Shown here in pieces: positions 1 to 12,200 of a stretch of DNA of 64,000 nucleotides. Made by a program: the position numbers and the translations under genes. The stretch is from positions 12,040,501 through 12,104,500 of the forward strand of contig JAGUCH010000002.1 of NCBI GenBank assembly GCA_019096065.1, given 5' to 3'. Every line of letters starts with the position of its first letter. Position 1 is the first letter of the stretch. Under the pieces are notes generated by a model. That model was not told the origin of the DNA. It saw only the letters and a list, made by a program, of their open reading frames with translations, and did no database searches. This DNA is from Paracyclopina nana. Taxonomy: Eukaryota > Arthropoda > Copepoda > Cyclopoida > Cyclopettidae.

Positions 1-189
1 TTTTGGGCATGATACCAATTTTGTTAAATGTGTAATCTCATTCAATTTTGCATCAGAGGTCATATTCCATTTTTATGCCTTTTTGATACTAAAGCGTTTG
101 GAAACTGACCGCAAAATGTTATCTATGAAAATCCCATTTTCCTCTATTGCAGAAACTTAACATGAAAGGGAGGAGGGTTTGAGGGGAAA

Positions 190-1794
190 ATGTCAGTACC
201 TCCAGTGATCTCCGCCCCCACACTGGTGACCTCCACCAACCCAGCCACCACAATGGCCTCCAATGATACCCACAACGAGGACTCAGATTTTTGGCATTGC
301 AAGTATTTGGAGGCCAAAATCAATTACAAGAAGTTGAAGAGCCAAATGAGGGAACAAGCCAAGAAATCGAGGATTTTGATTGTGGCGGTGAAAAATATGC
401 TGGAGCAAGAAGAATACAAGATGACCAAGGTGATTTTTAACATGAATTATGATAGTAGAGAAGAGGTGAAAGTTGGCAAAATTCTCATTAGCATTTTTGC
501 ATCAATGCCTTTTGTCACATGTACACTCTTTGAGAGGAGGAACAATGGGAGCTTCAATTATATAACCTTTTTGTAAAGATGGAAAGTTTTTGGCTCATTT
601 TAGCAATTTTGGAAGTACTCTGACGTTCAAAGAGTGGTTCTAAACCCCAGCAAATCATTTCAAGCAAGATATAGGCAAGCCTATGCACATTCAAGGAATT
701 TTCGTTTGCTAGCTTATTTTTGGCTCTTTTTAATGCTTTTTTGCTCCTTTCAGCTGAAGGAAGCCCATGACATAGAGCTGAGTTCACTGAGTCAGCAACT
801 AACCTCTCTCCAAGCATCAATGCTGAGAGAGCAGCTGAGGGTGGAAAAACTACTGAGAGAAAAAGATCAGCTCATCTCTAAAAAGAATAGCCTGGATCAT
901 CTTGAAAATTGTGTCAAAATCACTCCTACACCTGCACCAACTTCAGCAGTTACTGGAGGATCCATAAGGATTCATGGCAGCTTTAGGCAGTACAAGAAAG
1001 ACAGAGAAAAGTCCAGACAAATCCACCACAAGGTGATCAGTGACACATCCTCTGTGTCATCTGGAATCAATGTCAACAGCTCAGAAGAGAGCAGTTCCAG
1101 CCCAAGCACATTGCCCAGGACTCAAAAGCCAGCCCTGAGACAAACTGTCAGTGCTGAACACCAAGTCCATAAAACTATTTTGAAGGCAACATCAAGTGTG
1201 GACAACCCTGGAAGCACCAAAACCATCCTTGACAACCTTCAACAGCTGATTGAAAATAACAAGACCAATGTCATTAAGGTCAACCAGGACGATTCTGGAA
1301 GGGAGAGTGATGATATTGAACAGTCATCAGCCAATGTCTCTTTGGTCACTGTGGTGTCAACTGACAGTGCCAACAGCTCATTTGATGCCTCTGATCCAAA
1401 TGTAGTCAAGATCATCCAGACACCCATTCCTCCTCCAAAGCCTGGTGTGAAGAAGGCAAAGCCTCCTCCGCCTCCAAGATCAAGTCAGACCAAGCTTTCT
1501 ACTGTTCCCAATGCTGCGGCTTCAATCAAGCCAACCAAGTCAATCCTAAGTCCCACTTCCAGCCTGACCATGGAGCTCAGTCCAACTGAAGCTTTGGATA
1601 ACCTGATCAGGAACGTGGACAAGCTAAGGCATAGTGAGAAAAAGAAACGGGTGAAATTCAATCCCAAGGTGGATACTGATGAAGCCATCAAGCCTTTGGA
1701 TGAATTTTCCTTGCCCAGGTTAAGCATTGCCAGGGACAACAACAACATTCTAGATCAGAAAAACAACTTCTCTTACTATGAACCATACTTGTAG
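190..1794 (+). CDS. Unknown coiled-coil protein, ~426 aa
   Basis: Two exons, 190-429 and 754-1794, joined in phase 0 (donor AAG/GTGATT, acceptor CTTTCAG/CTG). The protein begins with a Ser/Thr/Pro-rich leader. A charged helical stretch follows (about residues 35-130, rich in Glu, Lys, Leu and Gln) that reads as a coiled coil running across the splice site. A long low-complexity Ser/Thr region comes next, then a polyproline patch (PPPPPR, about residue 350) and a basic RVKFNP-type motif near the C-terminus. No catalytic motif is visible. The architecture resembles a cytoskeletal or chromosome-associated adaptor, but I do not recognise the family. The intron's open frame continues upstream of exon 2, so a retained-intron reading is possible but less convincing. 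A poly(A) signal follows the stop. Confidence 0.7.
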
Positions 1795-1831
1795 TAAGAT
1801 CAAGCCATTCACTCTGATAATTTAGCTTTCC

Positions 1832-1837
1832 AATAAA
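1832..1837 (+). terminator. Poly(A) signal AATAAA
   Basis: Canonical AATAAA 37 bases after the stop codon of the upstream coiled-coil gene; supports its 3' end. Confidence 0.7.
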
Positions 1838-2023
1838 AACTATATTATTGTTTTTTTCACTCAATCTCTTATGAAAAGAAAATCATTGCATTTTGAAAAA
1901 GAAAGTTTTTTGCTACAGATTAATTTGCCCCCTTAACTATCATTTCATGATCGAATGTATTGTCTTAGACAATATTCTGTTTATGTAGTATTTAAAAATT
2001 GAAAGATCAGCTGCTGTGCCTTT

Positions 2024-4478
2024 TCAAGGAATAGCGAGATTAGAGACGTCTTCGCCTCTGGATTGTTTCTCCAAGTACTCGAGAGTCTTCTTGTGTTGCT
2101 CAACATACCAAGGGCTTAACAATCCAATCCATTGATTATTGATGTCGTAACCGTAGTTCAAGAAGACTTCCTCGCCAGCTTGGATGTGTTTATGCGCAAC
2201 CACAGTGACAATATTTCCAAATCTTGGGTGCTCCATGTAGCCAAATTGAGCATTGGTGAAGGGATCGAATTTGTTGTTCACCTTTTGGGCCAATGTGGCA
2301 TTGTACCTGTCAATGTCATCCCATTCTGGTGGTATATTCAGAAGCTCTCCAGTATGGGTACCTATCCTGTACTTGTGACATTTCCTCTGCTTCTCAAGCT
2401 CCGTCTCTCCTTTGGTTTGGTTTATGCAAAGCTCCTCACTAATTTTTTTTTGTTCACCAGCATAGTGAAAGCCATTGTAGAAGGCCAAAATTTCACCAGG
2501 CTGCACATCGCGAATGGCAAAAATTCCATGGCCAGCAAATGGGACCGAAGAATTTTGGAGAGCCACTGTTGCTGCTTCATAGGGATCCTGGACTAGAGGC
2601 AAGTCACCCAAAGTCTCATTGCTGGGTGGGTTGTACTTGAATGTTGGGCCTTGCGGTCTTGAGAACTCCAGCTTTAAAATATTCTCTGTGCAGGTGGCTT
2701 TGACGATGTCAGCCTTTTGACCACTGATCATATAGTTATCTTTGAAGGTGCCAACAAGTGCCATTGCAGCTTTGGGATACAGGTAAGCTTGGCTGTCCCC
2801 AGAAATCTTTTCATTCTCCCCTAAATTACCATATAAATACCCCTGTGTCACTAGAGGCGAACCTAAAAGGCCAACCAAAGCTGGCTGATCTTTCATTCTT
2901 CGTCCATTCAAGAACTTTGCCAATCTTCCTAGTCCAGATTGCTTCCAATTTTCAAACATGAACCCTTTGGTTCCCTCGGCTAATGTGGACCTGTCAGGGA
3001 TTTTGTAGTGTGGAAGGATACCAAAAGTGATGACCATTCCATGGACAATGCTATCCTTGACACTCATGAATGTGATCAGGCTTTCTTCTTTAGATGTCAG
3101 CGTGACCAGGCCCTGAAGAAGTCCATGGTTGAAGGTTCCCCTCATGGCCACCAATTCACTCTCCTGGCAAATTCCTCTCAGGCAAGATTTATTCGGCAAG
3201 AACTTGAGCAAAGCATAACCATGAAACTTGCCCTGTCCATCCAGACTACCAACATAGGTGAACATGACTTCCTCCTCTGAGTACAGGTTAAGATTGGCTT
3301 CATATAAGTGTGCTGCTGAGTCTAGACTTATTATGTTGGACAAAAGCTGAATTGAATTGGCATAGTCAATTGGCGAAGGATCCAAGGGCATTGCTCCATC
3401 CAGCCGGTCAAGGTAATCCAAAAAGAAGCTTTGCACTTTTTCAGAGCCTTCAACTTCGGTTGTGCCATTGCACAAGTCAGCATGAACTGAGTACTTGTAC
3501 GACCTGGTTTCTTTCTCAATGTCATAGGTGTACAAGGGTCCCACCAGTTTATGCCCTACTATTTGATCACATTGGTACACATCATTCAGGAACTGAAGTT
3601 CTGCATCTCTAGCAACAAGCTGACTTGATGAGTTTTGAATAAAGCTGCCATGAGTAATTAGGGACAAGTTATGGGAAAAGACCAGCAATGCGTTGTCAGG
3701 TCTATTATCAAACTTGAAGATTCCTGAGCAGATTTCAGCCTTATAAACCTACAGGAAAATAAAAACATAATGTATCTGATTAGAGAGTAAGGTCTGAAAT
3801 AAACATACCTTATCATCTTTAATGGTCCAGCAGCCACCTTCCATTTTGTTCCTTTTGGCTGTGAGAATCATAGCTTTGGTACCATCAGTGGTCTCAATTT
3901 TGAATAGCCCATGGATCATTCCAAAGCTCATGTGGGAGCTTGCCTTTAATTTGAGCTCAGACCAAGATAGGTCAGCAATGCCATAAACAACTCCTTCTTC
4001 AAAGTTCCCATGAATAATATCAGGAGGTGGTAAATCAAAGACCTGCCTGACAATCAAGCATCTCTGCTGTTCTGGAGCATCTGGAGCAAATCTTACAGTG
4101 CCTACTCCATCCATTTTACCATCCACAAATTGCCCATCAAAAAAGTATCTGTTACCAAATGAGTTTTTTTTCAGATTTGCTGGCAAATGAAGACAAGGTT
4201 CACCTTTTAGTAGCCCCTTGCTCATGGCAAGGAGCAGTTCTGATAAACAGCTCATCGGGTGTCAAAAAGTCTTCCTCTGAGCCATAGCAGAGAGCTGGTA
4301 GAGGATTTGTTCTGATAGACTCAATCCACTTTTGAATTTTGTCAACCATTTCCGCTTCAGTGATGCGTTTTCCTTGATCAAATTCACTCTCGCCCATGTT
4401 TGGTAAAACCATGGACAGGGAGCGAAATGGGAATAGCATGCATATTAAAATGACAAAAGTAGAGCTGGACAGCCTCAT
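2024..4478 (-). CDS. Secreted SETD7-like protein (MORN repeats + SET domain)
   Basis: Three exons on the minus strand: 4478-4204, 4148-3809 and 3748-2024, giving 779 aa. The first junction uses a 55-nt intron (AG/GTGAACC to AACAG) that explains an apparent frame change. Residues 1-22 form a clear signal peptide (MRLSSST then a hydrophobic core). The middle has MORN-like FDGQFVDGKMDG and GSLDGQGKFHG units. The C-terminal SET domain (about residues 610-745) keeps GHGIF, FYNG, an NNKF in place of the usual NHS-type motif, HPRFG and NYGYD, followed by the PWY tail typical of SETD7. SETD7 is normally a 366-residue cytosolic/nuclear lysine methyltransferase. Here the length is doubled and the chain enters the secretory pathway, with several N-glycosylation sequons (for example YNATL). 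Whether it still methylates protein is unknown. Confidence 0.85.
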
Positions 4479-5292
4479 CTATTCAAAAGTATATACATAT
4501 ATTAGTAGCTCAAAATGTGAATGCAGTCATTTATAGTTAGTTACTTACCTTTTCAGTGCTGGAGATGAGCTCAAAGTGGCAACTCAGCATAGAGGCCTAA
4601 ACTGGATTGACATGGAAGATGCCTGGGTCAAGTTTTGTACACAGCAAAACCACTTGGAGTTGTTCAACTCTTCCACTATGGGAACTGAATGATGTGCATA
4701 ACATCAAACTGGTGCACTTTTCAGAGGCCCTTTGCAATTTACTAAGCTACCTCCAAGTCTCACAATTCCAGGGAAACTGCACGAAAATTGCCAACTTCCC
4801 ACTCTACTTAGATTAATATCATAAATGCTTTTGTGTTGTAAAAGAAAACCTCGAATTGAGAAACGCCAAGAAGTGGAAAGATAATCAGCTGAAATTGGCA
4901 CAATTAGTCATGAAGGGAGAAAAGATGTTGAAAACAAATTCGTGCCTTATTTTAACTCTAAAAAAGTAAGTTTTAAATCATGACACGCTTCGTGGCAGCG
5001 ATCAAGATTTTTTTTATTTTTTGTTAGTGTCAGGCACGGCAAGTCCAATTTTGCTTGAGGGAGCGATCGAACACACAAATTCAACTCTTCCTCTCAGACT
5101 GTTTTTCACAAAAAGAGCTACGAGCAAAATTTGAAGCCGCTGATTCTGACATAAAGATTTTTCCCGGCTAAGATTGATCATTTTAATTTGTAGGAAATTG
5201 GCCATGTCTAGTTACATCTCTTTGATGACAGAGCTCGTTTATGTTGTTATATACCTGGTATCCATGGAGAGATTTCAGCTATCTTTGATAAC
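4479..5292. other. Intergenic, likely divergent promoters
   Basis: Lies between the 5' ends of the SETD7-like gene and the small membrane-protein gene. Short ORFs here lack family features and splice support. No RNA gene or repeat was seen. Confidence 0.5.
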
Positions 5293-5615
5293 ATGGCATC
5301 CAAAATGGAAGATCCTGAAAATCCCAAGACTGCTGATGAAAATGACCCCAATCAGCTCAGCAAGGAAGAAATTGCTGCTTTCGAGCTCAAATATGGCCAA
5401 CAGCAGGTATATCAAAGCGCAGTTGAAAAACAATAATCAAGCCTCGTTTTCTTTCTTCAAGAATGGAGAGGATTTGTTTGACATTCATTTGATCCTCATT
5501 GGAGCTGTTACACTTTGTGAGTTACATGAGCATTAAACAAAGAGTTTTTCAACGTTCATACTTTTCAGGCTTACTTTTTGTCTATCTGGTTATCTGCTTT
5601 GGCCAATTTCCTTGA
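5293..5615 (+). CDS. Small single-pass membrane protein, 71 aa
   Basis: Three tiny exons, 5293-5406, 5462-5516 and 5569-5615, with introns of 55 and 52 nt (CAG/GTATAT, TTT/GTGAGT; acceptors CTTCAAG and TTTTCAG). All phases agree. The product has an acidic N-terminal half (MASKMEDPENPK then ENDPNQLSKEE) and one hydrophobic C-terminal segment (IHLILIGAVTLCLLF and VYLVICF), ending QFP. It looks like a tail-anchored or type III small integral membrane protein. I do not recognise the family. Each exon is too short to show as a convincing ORF alone. The support is the consistent splice phases, intron sizes typical of this genome and the sharp polar/hydrophobic organisation. Reading through either donor ends at a stop after a few residues. 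Confidence 0.6.
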
Positions 5616-6416
5616 TCAGGCAACGAAGAAATGCATGCTGATAATATTTAGTCACTTTTTCTTAAGAGTTACCAAATATAAGAGAATGTGCACAATGAAT
5701 CTGAAGCTATACACTTGTACGCGAGAGGATTGCAAAATGGTCTCTGAACAGAACTTGAAAAAAGTTAATGCTTTTTCATTAGGTCATGAAAATCGAGAAC
5801 CAACATAAAACCACCGTCCGAAACACATGAAGAGCGGCATTTTTATCTAGAGCAGCGCATGTTTAGATTGATTTTGGAAAAAAGTTGACAGTGCGGAAAA
5901 TATGTAAGAATTCTGAATCACCAACTGCATCGATCTTAAGATACAGATAGGCCCTAGCCAGTTAATTAATCAAATGGTTTTTTCGGGGAACGGTATAGTT
6001 TCATATACATAAAAATGAATACATACTTTTCCTCAGAGAGAGCTGAATTATGCAGCTAAAATTGGAATCAACTGATACGATTGTCAAAATTGCAGCAAAA
6101 ACAGACCTCCACGCTTAACTCAATCATTTTGCTTTGCAAGCTGAATTCATTCAAAGTACACTGAGAAGTCTTGGAGGTAACAATATGGATCGAATTTCAG
6201 AAAAATCACAGAAATAATTAAGTTGTGAGATAAGGCAGCATCAAAGCTAGGCTGATAGAGTGTTTTTAACTAAAATTGATCCAAATTGACCATCCATGGC
6301 AATTGCTAAAAGGGAAAACAATTTCCCTAGCTTTCCACGACATCAAACTCGATTACATAGATTGAGCGCGCAATTGAACAATCTCCGCCTCATTCTCATA
6401 CCAAACTTGGAGAAGA
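5616..6416. other. Intergenic, nothing recognised
   Basis: AT-rich sequence between the small membrane-protein gene and the seven-helix receptor gene. No ORF with support, RNA gene or clear repeat was seen; it presumably holds the receptor promoter. Confidence 0.4.
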
Positions 6417-7972
6417 ATGGAGCTGCCACCAATTAATGTAAGCCTCTCATTGGAAGTGATCAAGGACCGACTGGCACTGTCATTCAACCACGACCCGATC
6501 AGATTTGTCACAAGCCTTGCCATCCTGCTCATAATTGAGACGTTAGGCAATGCTTGCTTGGCAATCATGATAGTCTATGAAAAATACGGAATGGACCCTC
6601 AAAAACGCACCATCAACAATCAGCTCTTGACCCACATCTGCGCTCTACTCATCTTCAACAATCTCACCGTTGGACCCTTGATGACCATCCGGTCAATTTT
6701 CTCAGCGCTCAGTAAGCAAAGAATCCCATTCCACCTCAAAAATGCTAATTTTACCGCAACTTTTATCGCAGCCAGCACAATTGCTGCGTTGTGGTGCTCG
6801 TACATTCCAATAGGGACTTTGCTGTACTCAACAATTGTCATTGCTGAGATGACTCTGCTGAAATGCATGTATATCTTCGCCTGGCCCAAAATGGCAATGG
6901 TTGATGATGACTTCATGTCCACCTTCCTACACCGATTCAACTGGTTGTGGACCGTATTGGCCATTGGATCCAGGTTGCTCATGGGTGAATACGAGACAAA
7001 TGCTCACTACTTGATGGCCAAAGGGGAGCCATTGGTGACATCACATGACAACATGGCACTCTTCAAGGCCTTGAACTTGGGGTATGTAACTTTTTAGCTG
7101 GCACAGTGGCTCAAAATGCCTTCTTGACGCGCACGGGAAAAAAACTCGCGAAATCGTTGGAGTCAATTTTCATAGGGCCGTAAGCTAAAAGCAGACATTC
7201 AGAGCTCGCAAATCCGCAAATTTCCGCAGCCAATTTTGATGAATAATCATTAAATGAGGTCTGATTGACCTCTCAGTCATCATAGATAAATTACATTCGA
7301 TTCCAATCAAAAGTTATGGATGCCCAAAAAATGGGCAAAAATAGCTATTCTACCATTTTCCTTGCTGAACACTTTTTCAGGCAAAATTTGATGTTGAAGT
7401 CAAATTTGAATCTGTATCTGTCAATTAAAACCAGATTTGACTCTTTCAATAGCCCAGAAGTTAACCAAATGAGATGACGAAAAGTAGTGGTTAAATGAGA
7501 ATTCGGGCGATTTGGCAGATTTTCTCGTGCGCGTGAAAACTGCTTTTTGACCCACTGTGGCTGGTCATTAGGTGCTTTGTTAATTTTGGTCTCCAAATAT
7601 AGGACAACCTACCTACCAATTATGACTGGCTACACAATCCTCTTTTTGGGTGCATTTGTCATTGGGGTGAAAAAGCTCAAGCATGGATGCACTTGCTCCC
7701 AATCCCACCCACCTCAGACATACAACAACTCAACACATAACGAAAATATCTTGAGCTTTTTTGGCATTTTGATCTTGGGCTGCTTTTTGCTTTCGCTAAT
7801 CACTCCCATGATTTTGATTCAAACCAAAATGACTGGCCTACAAAATCTATTCAAGAGCTTTTTCCTTTTTTACTCAGTTTTGTACATTCCTTCCATCATT
7901 TTGCCTCTTCTTTTTTTCATTTTCAAACCCAAAGTACCAAGATCTATTTTGGAAATGCTGAGCAGAAATTGA
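6417..7972 (+). CDS. Seven-helix receptor-like membrane protein (DPQKRT family), 344 aa
   Basis: Two exons, 6417-7081 and 7603-7972. The phase-2 intron (GG/GTATGT to AAATATAG/G) is 521 nt because a 458-bp element sits inside an original intron of about 58 nt. The chain shows about seven hydrophobic segments, an N-terminal sequon and, after helix 1, the intracellular-loop signature MDPQKRT followed by NQLLTH. A later loop carries VDDDFMS. The gene at 42633-43786 encodes a paralogue with the same signature, and its last intron occupies the equivalent position and phase. The layout suggests a lineage-specific chemoreceptor or other rhodopsin-like receptor family. No classical DRY or NPxxY motif is seen, so a G-protein-coupled role is only a guess. 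Confidence 0.8.
7102..7559. mobile_element. Transib-like MITE inside receptor intron
   Basis: A 458-bp non-coding insertion. Both ends begin CACAGTGG outward-in, and the inverted repeats align over about 55 bp (CACAGTGGnTCAAAA start, then a shared ACGCGCACG core). It is flanked by perfect 5-bp target duplications GCTGG at 7097-7101 and 7560-7564. Terminal CAC(A/T)(A/G)TG with 5-bp GC-rich duplications is the hallmark of the Transib superfamily, relatives of RAG1. There is no transposase ORF, so it would have to be mobilised in trans. Removing it and one duplication leaves a 58-nt intron. Confidence 0.75.
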
Positions 7973-9282
7973 TGTGATTCACTATCCCTATTGCAAAAAA
8001 CCCAACTTGACAGGAAAAGTCGAATAAGTATTAAATAGGTTAATGAAGGAAAATCGGAAATTGATGTTCATACCAAGGCTTGAAAAGCTAATCTCGCCAA
8101 TCAACCGTCAAAAAAGCCCAAACGCTCCTATAGCGATGTCCTTCTGGTAAAAAATTTCTGTACTAACTACTAAATAAGAAAATATATTGGCTAAAAAAAT
8201 GACCAAGTTGACTTTTATGGCAAGTTATATGACGAATATCATGATCAACTGACGTTTATGAGCCACTCAAACAAAATAAGGAAACAGGAAAATGTGCGTC
8301 TTAAAATACTCCGCTGGCAATCAATTTGAAAGTCTTACATGACGAACGCGTGTATGTAAACCCACTTGCTAATGAATTTCGCCTACTTACATTATGATCC
8401 GTTTGTCTCGTATGAAAAGATGACTGACTGCAATTTTCCGCATAATTCACCATTTCTTTAGATACTACACTGAGTTAGAGAGACTGCTGAGCGCTCTCCT
8501 TCAGGCTTCAGCTGAACAAAAATCAAAAAGTCAGAATTACTCAGTAAATCATTTAGTCTTTGTGATGGAGCGAGCCGGAAATTTTCAATCTTGATCAAGC
8601 TTCAAGCTTTTTGAAAAGTGTTCGAGCGATCTCAAGCTTTCGAAAATTATTCTCAAGTTTTTTCAGGCTCAAAATTTCTCATTTCAAGCCTTTTTCAAGC
8701 TTTTCACTTTTTAAAGTATTTTTATCAAAAAACATGGCGATTAGTCAACGGATTTTACTAAATTACTAAAAAACACAAAAAATTACTGAAATAGGTTTTA
8801 AGAACTGCAATTCCTTAGGTATTTGCTAATTTTAAAATCAGCGTTTGGCAATTTTTTGGTGTCAAGCTTTGTATTTTTTGGGCTTCAAGCTTTTCAAAAT
8901 TTGGTTCGAGCGATCCCAAGCTTTTTGCTGATATAGCTCAAGCTGGGTTTTAGTTTCAAGCTTTCAAGCCAAGCTCAAACTCTTTTCCAAGTTAACGAAA
9001 TTTGTAACAGCACAATACAACACAAGTCAAATGGACAACAGCGTAAAAGTTTGTTTTTCATCTAGAGTTGCCAGACTAGGCAGAAAGTCACATATCATAA
9101 ACACGCACTGCATGGAAAGGCCCTTAAAAGGCCTTGGTACTTAGTTTTTTTGTAAGGAATTTGAGAAAGTATCAAAGAGATCCGCAACAAGATCAAAGCA
9201 TGTATTTCACCAGAAACACACGTACGCTTCACATAAAGAGATTTACAATAGGATAAAAAACAAGCACATCAGCATAAAAAGA
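7973..9282. other. Intergenic between two convergent genes
   Basis: Lies between the 3' end of the receptor gene and the 3' end of TSC1. It contains the degenerate AAGCTT-rich repeat noted at 8601-8925. No supported ORF or RNA gene was seen. Confidence 0.5.
8601..8925. repeat. Duplicated TTCAAGCTTTT...GTTCGAGCGATC unit
   Basis: A unit of about 40 bp (TTCAAGCTTTT, a short spacer, GTTCGAGCGATC, then CAAGCTTT) occurs at about 8601-8641 and again at about 8884-8925. The interval and flanks are full of further CAAGCTT copies. It is a degenerate direct repeat of unknown origin. Confidence 0.6.
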
Positions 9283-12200
9283 TCATTTGGTGCCTCCATT
9301 GCTGCTGGAGGAGGCAGCAGCAAAGGCTTCTCGGGCACTAACAGCCGATCCAATTTCAGGCGATTGGTTTTCATCGCCGCTTAAAACATCGTTTGGCGGT
9401 ATCACGCCACCCAATTCCAGTGCTCTTCGGATGATTTCAGACTGGTCAGACCCCAGACTTTCTCCGCTGGAGGAAGGAGGCGATCCCACCATGAAGGATT
9501 TGTCAGTGATGCCTCCGGTGCCGACCAAAACAGCAGCTGGAAATTCAATGTCCACGTTGGCAGAGGTGAGCTTTTTCCCTCCAGCGCCTGAGCGAATGGC
9601 TGGAGCTAAGGATCCCTTGGATTTTCCTGGATATGCCATTGCCATGGCCTGATTTTTGGTCCCTCTTCTTGGAACCCCTAACTGATGTTTGAGTTCTTCG
9701 TTTTCACATTTCAGCTCCATCAGCCGTATTTCGAATTGGATTTGGCTCTGGATCAAAGAGTCGTAAGAGGTTTCCACGGTCTTCAGCTGCTCCTCGTACT
9801 CGTCCTATAAGAATAGAATTGAGTCACTAGCAGGTAAAGAAGCTTTTAATGGTAGGTACTTACGCAAATCGTCTTAACTTGGCTCTTCACGGCTGTCATC
9901 GAGTCTTCATGCTGCATGACAATGTTTTCAAGCTCGTTATTGCGAGCTTTCAAGGCCTCTGCTTCAGATGACTTCAGACTGAGCTCTCCCTTCATGGCTG
10001 CAATTTTTTCTAAGCATTACTTTTGGCTATTAAAATAAGGTAAAATGGGTTTACCATCGATTTGCTGCCTGGCAGCTTCCTTGTACAAGTTGAGGTGTTC
10101 TTTTTCAGTAGCCATGGGCTTATCCAGTTTTTCGCGGTATTTTCGCACAAGCTCCCCCAAGAGCAGCACTTCTTTTCGGGTTTCAATGAGTTGATTTTCA
10201 GTAGCTCTCCTTATATCTTCCTTCTTTTCCAGCCGATCGACCTCGGCCTTTGCATTGAACAGTGCAGCCTGTAATTTTGTGATTTCTGACAAAGCATTCT
10301 TGAGCTCCAGTGATTGTTTCTCCGTTTTCTCCACCAGCTCCACCTTTGCTTGGTTCAGCTCAGCTTTCTCCCTGGACAAGGCCTCCAAGTGGATGTCTCT
10401 CTCCCTTTCTTTCAGCACATGCTCCACTTCAGCTTGGTGCTTTTCAGACCGAAGCTGGTCGAGTTGATCAGACAGAACAGCCATTTCTGACGATGCAATC
10501 AACAGTTGGTCCTTCTACAAAAATAAAACATCGACTACGAGCCAACGAATAAATGAAAATCAGGAAAATACCAAGGAGTTCTTTTGCTCTTCAAGAATTC
10601 TGTCATGCTTGGTTTTGCCCAAAAGGCTTCGATTTCGCATGCCAAGAACTTCTCGTCGATGTCGTTCGTAGAGCAGTTGATTGTGCAGCAATGCAACCTC
10701 GTTCTTCAGCTTTTTAATCTCTTGCTCCGGGGTCAAGGTTTCATGCGTGATTGATTTGTAAGCTGCTTCCACATAGTGGTCCAGAGCGTCATACGGATTA
10801 TCCTCACATATAGCTTTTTTCAAGGTAGTTGCCTGCAAACATTGCACAAAAATCACGCATCAATTTCCCCTTTATCTAGAATTCGCTGGTTACATTTTTT
10901 GATTGGTGATCCCCATGGGAAAGCCATTGGGGCAGCACGAATGGAAATAGGTGCTCGTATGGAGAAACAAGGAATTCCTCAGTCTGCACAGAGGCATTGG
11001 TAACCTTGCCATCTTCCAAAAGAGTAGCTTCATTTTCGTCCCCTGCAGATTCATCGAGCACATCCATATTATTACTGTCATGCTTCAAGGGCTGGTGTTC
11101 ACTTGTTGAGCACGTGTTGGTGTTTTTGGATGCGACAATCTCGTGAATCTTGTGGATGTCCGGGCATGAAGTAGTCCTTTTCAAGGTACTTTTCTGACGG
11201 AGTTTAAGCATGGCTAAAGGTGAAGCCGACTTGTTCATTGCACTTGCCACCTAGGAAAACACAGTGAACGAAGCAGCATTCCCAATGTAAAACATTTTCT
11301 TTACCTCTGAGGCAATGTCAGTTGGCATAACCCCACCAGAGCCACAAACTGAAATGTACTTGATTCGTCTCTTGGCCACTCTCACAAACTCCTTGACAGA
11401 TGCTTTGCTTGGAGGTTGTAAGCCTCCAGAAAAGTCGTGCTTGTGCTGGTGGTCAAAAGGAGCTGTCAGCGTGATTGATGGCGATCCTGCCAATTTGTCA
11501 GTTGTGCTTGACGAAGACATTGTCCTCGACGTGTCCCCTGAGTCCATAAGTCTACAAAAATAAATGATTATAAAATAGTGCATGAAGAATAATAGCTTTC
11601 AATTTACCTAGGAGTAATGTGCCTTGTCAAAATGTGGTGACCAGGATCGTCATTTCCTCCGGTGATCTCAGTGACCTCGTCGTCATCGTCATTGCCACCC
11701 TCAAAATGAGGAAGATCCTTGAGTTTCTCAAGCGAAAGCATTTTATGCCTCATTCCTTCAGCCACAGCCTGAGACATCCTTTCTGGTTCAGGTCTAATAG
11801 GGAATTGCTCCGGCCTTTGATTCGTGAATTTGACAGGACTTGGCCGGATGTTGAAAGCAATCTCTTGCAATTGCGAAGGCTGCAAAGATAGATTGTATCA
11901 ACTGTAATGAGAGCTAATTTATGAAAAAGGCACACTCACGGTTGTCACCCGAGTATTTTGCTTGGTTTTGGAGGAGCCCAACAGCCCAGAAGTGGAAATC
12001 GCCACTGATGCACAGTTATGGCTGTCATTTGCTTGTGAAGGTGTCAAAGTATTTGGGGTAATCATCTCCACTTGGTTGAGGGCAGGCGTGATTGGCGTGA
12101 CAGGAGAGGGCTTTATTGACAACTTGGACAAGTCTGGACCACAAAAAATGGAGTCTCTCCTCTCCACTTGAGCATGGCTGGAGTTGTCAGGGAAACGGAA

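Noticed and set aside
554-820. Antisense ORF overlapping the first intron of the coiled-coil gene
   Set aside because: Largely overlaps intron and coding sequence of the plus-strand gene; no independent features.
4200-4255. Apparent frameshift between the first and second parts of the SETD7-like gene
   Set aside because: A 55-nt GT-AG intron (4203-4149) restores frame exactly, giving ATK-R-YFFDG, so no pseudogene or sequencing error is needed.
4607-4901. Short ORFs on both strands in the SETD7-like upstream region
   Set aside because: No family resemblance, membrane or signal features; consistent with chance.
7102-7559. True recombination signal sequence (RSS) with 12/23 spacer and nonamer
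   Set aside because: Only the CACAGTG heptamer matches. No ACAAAAACC-like nonamer stands 12 or 23 bases inside either end.
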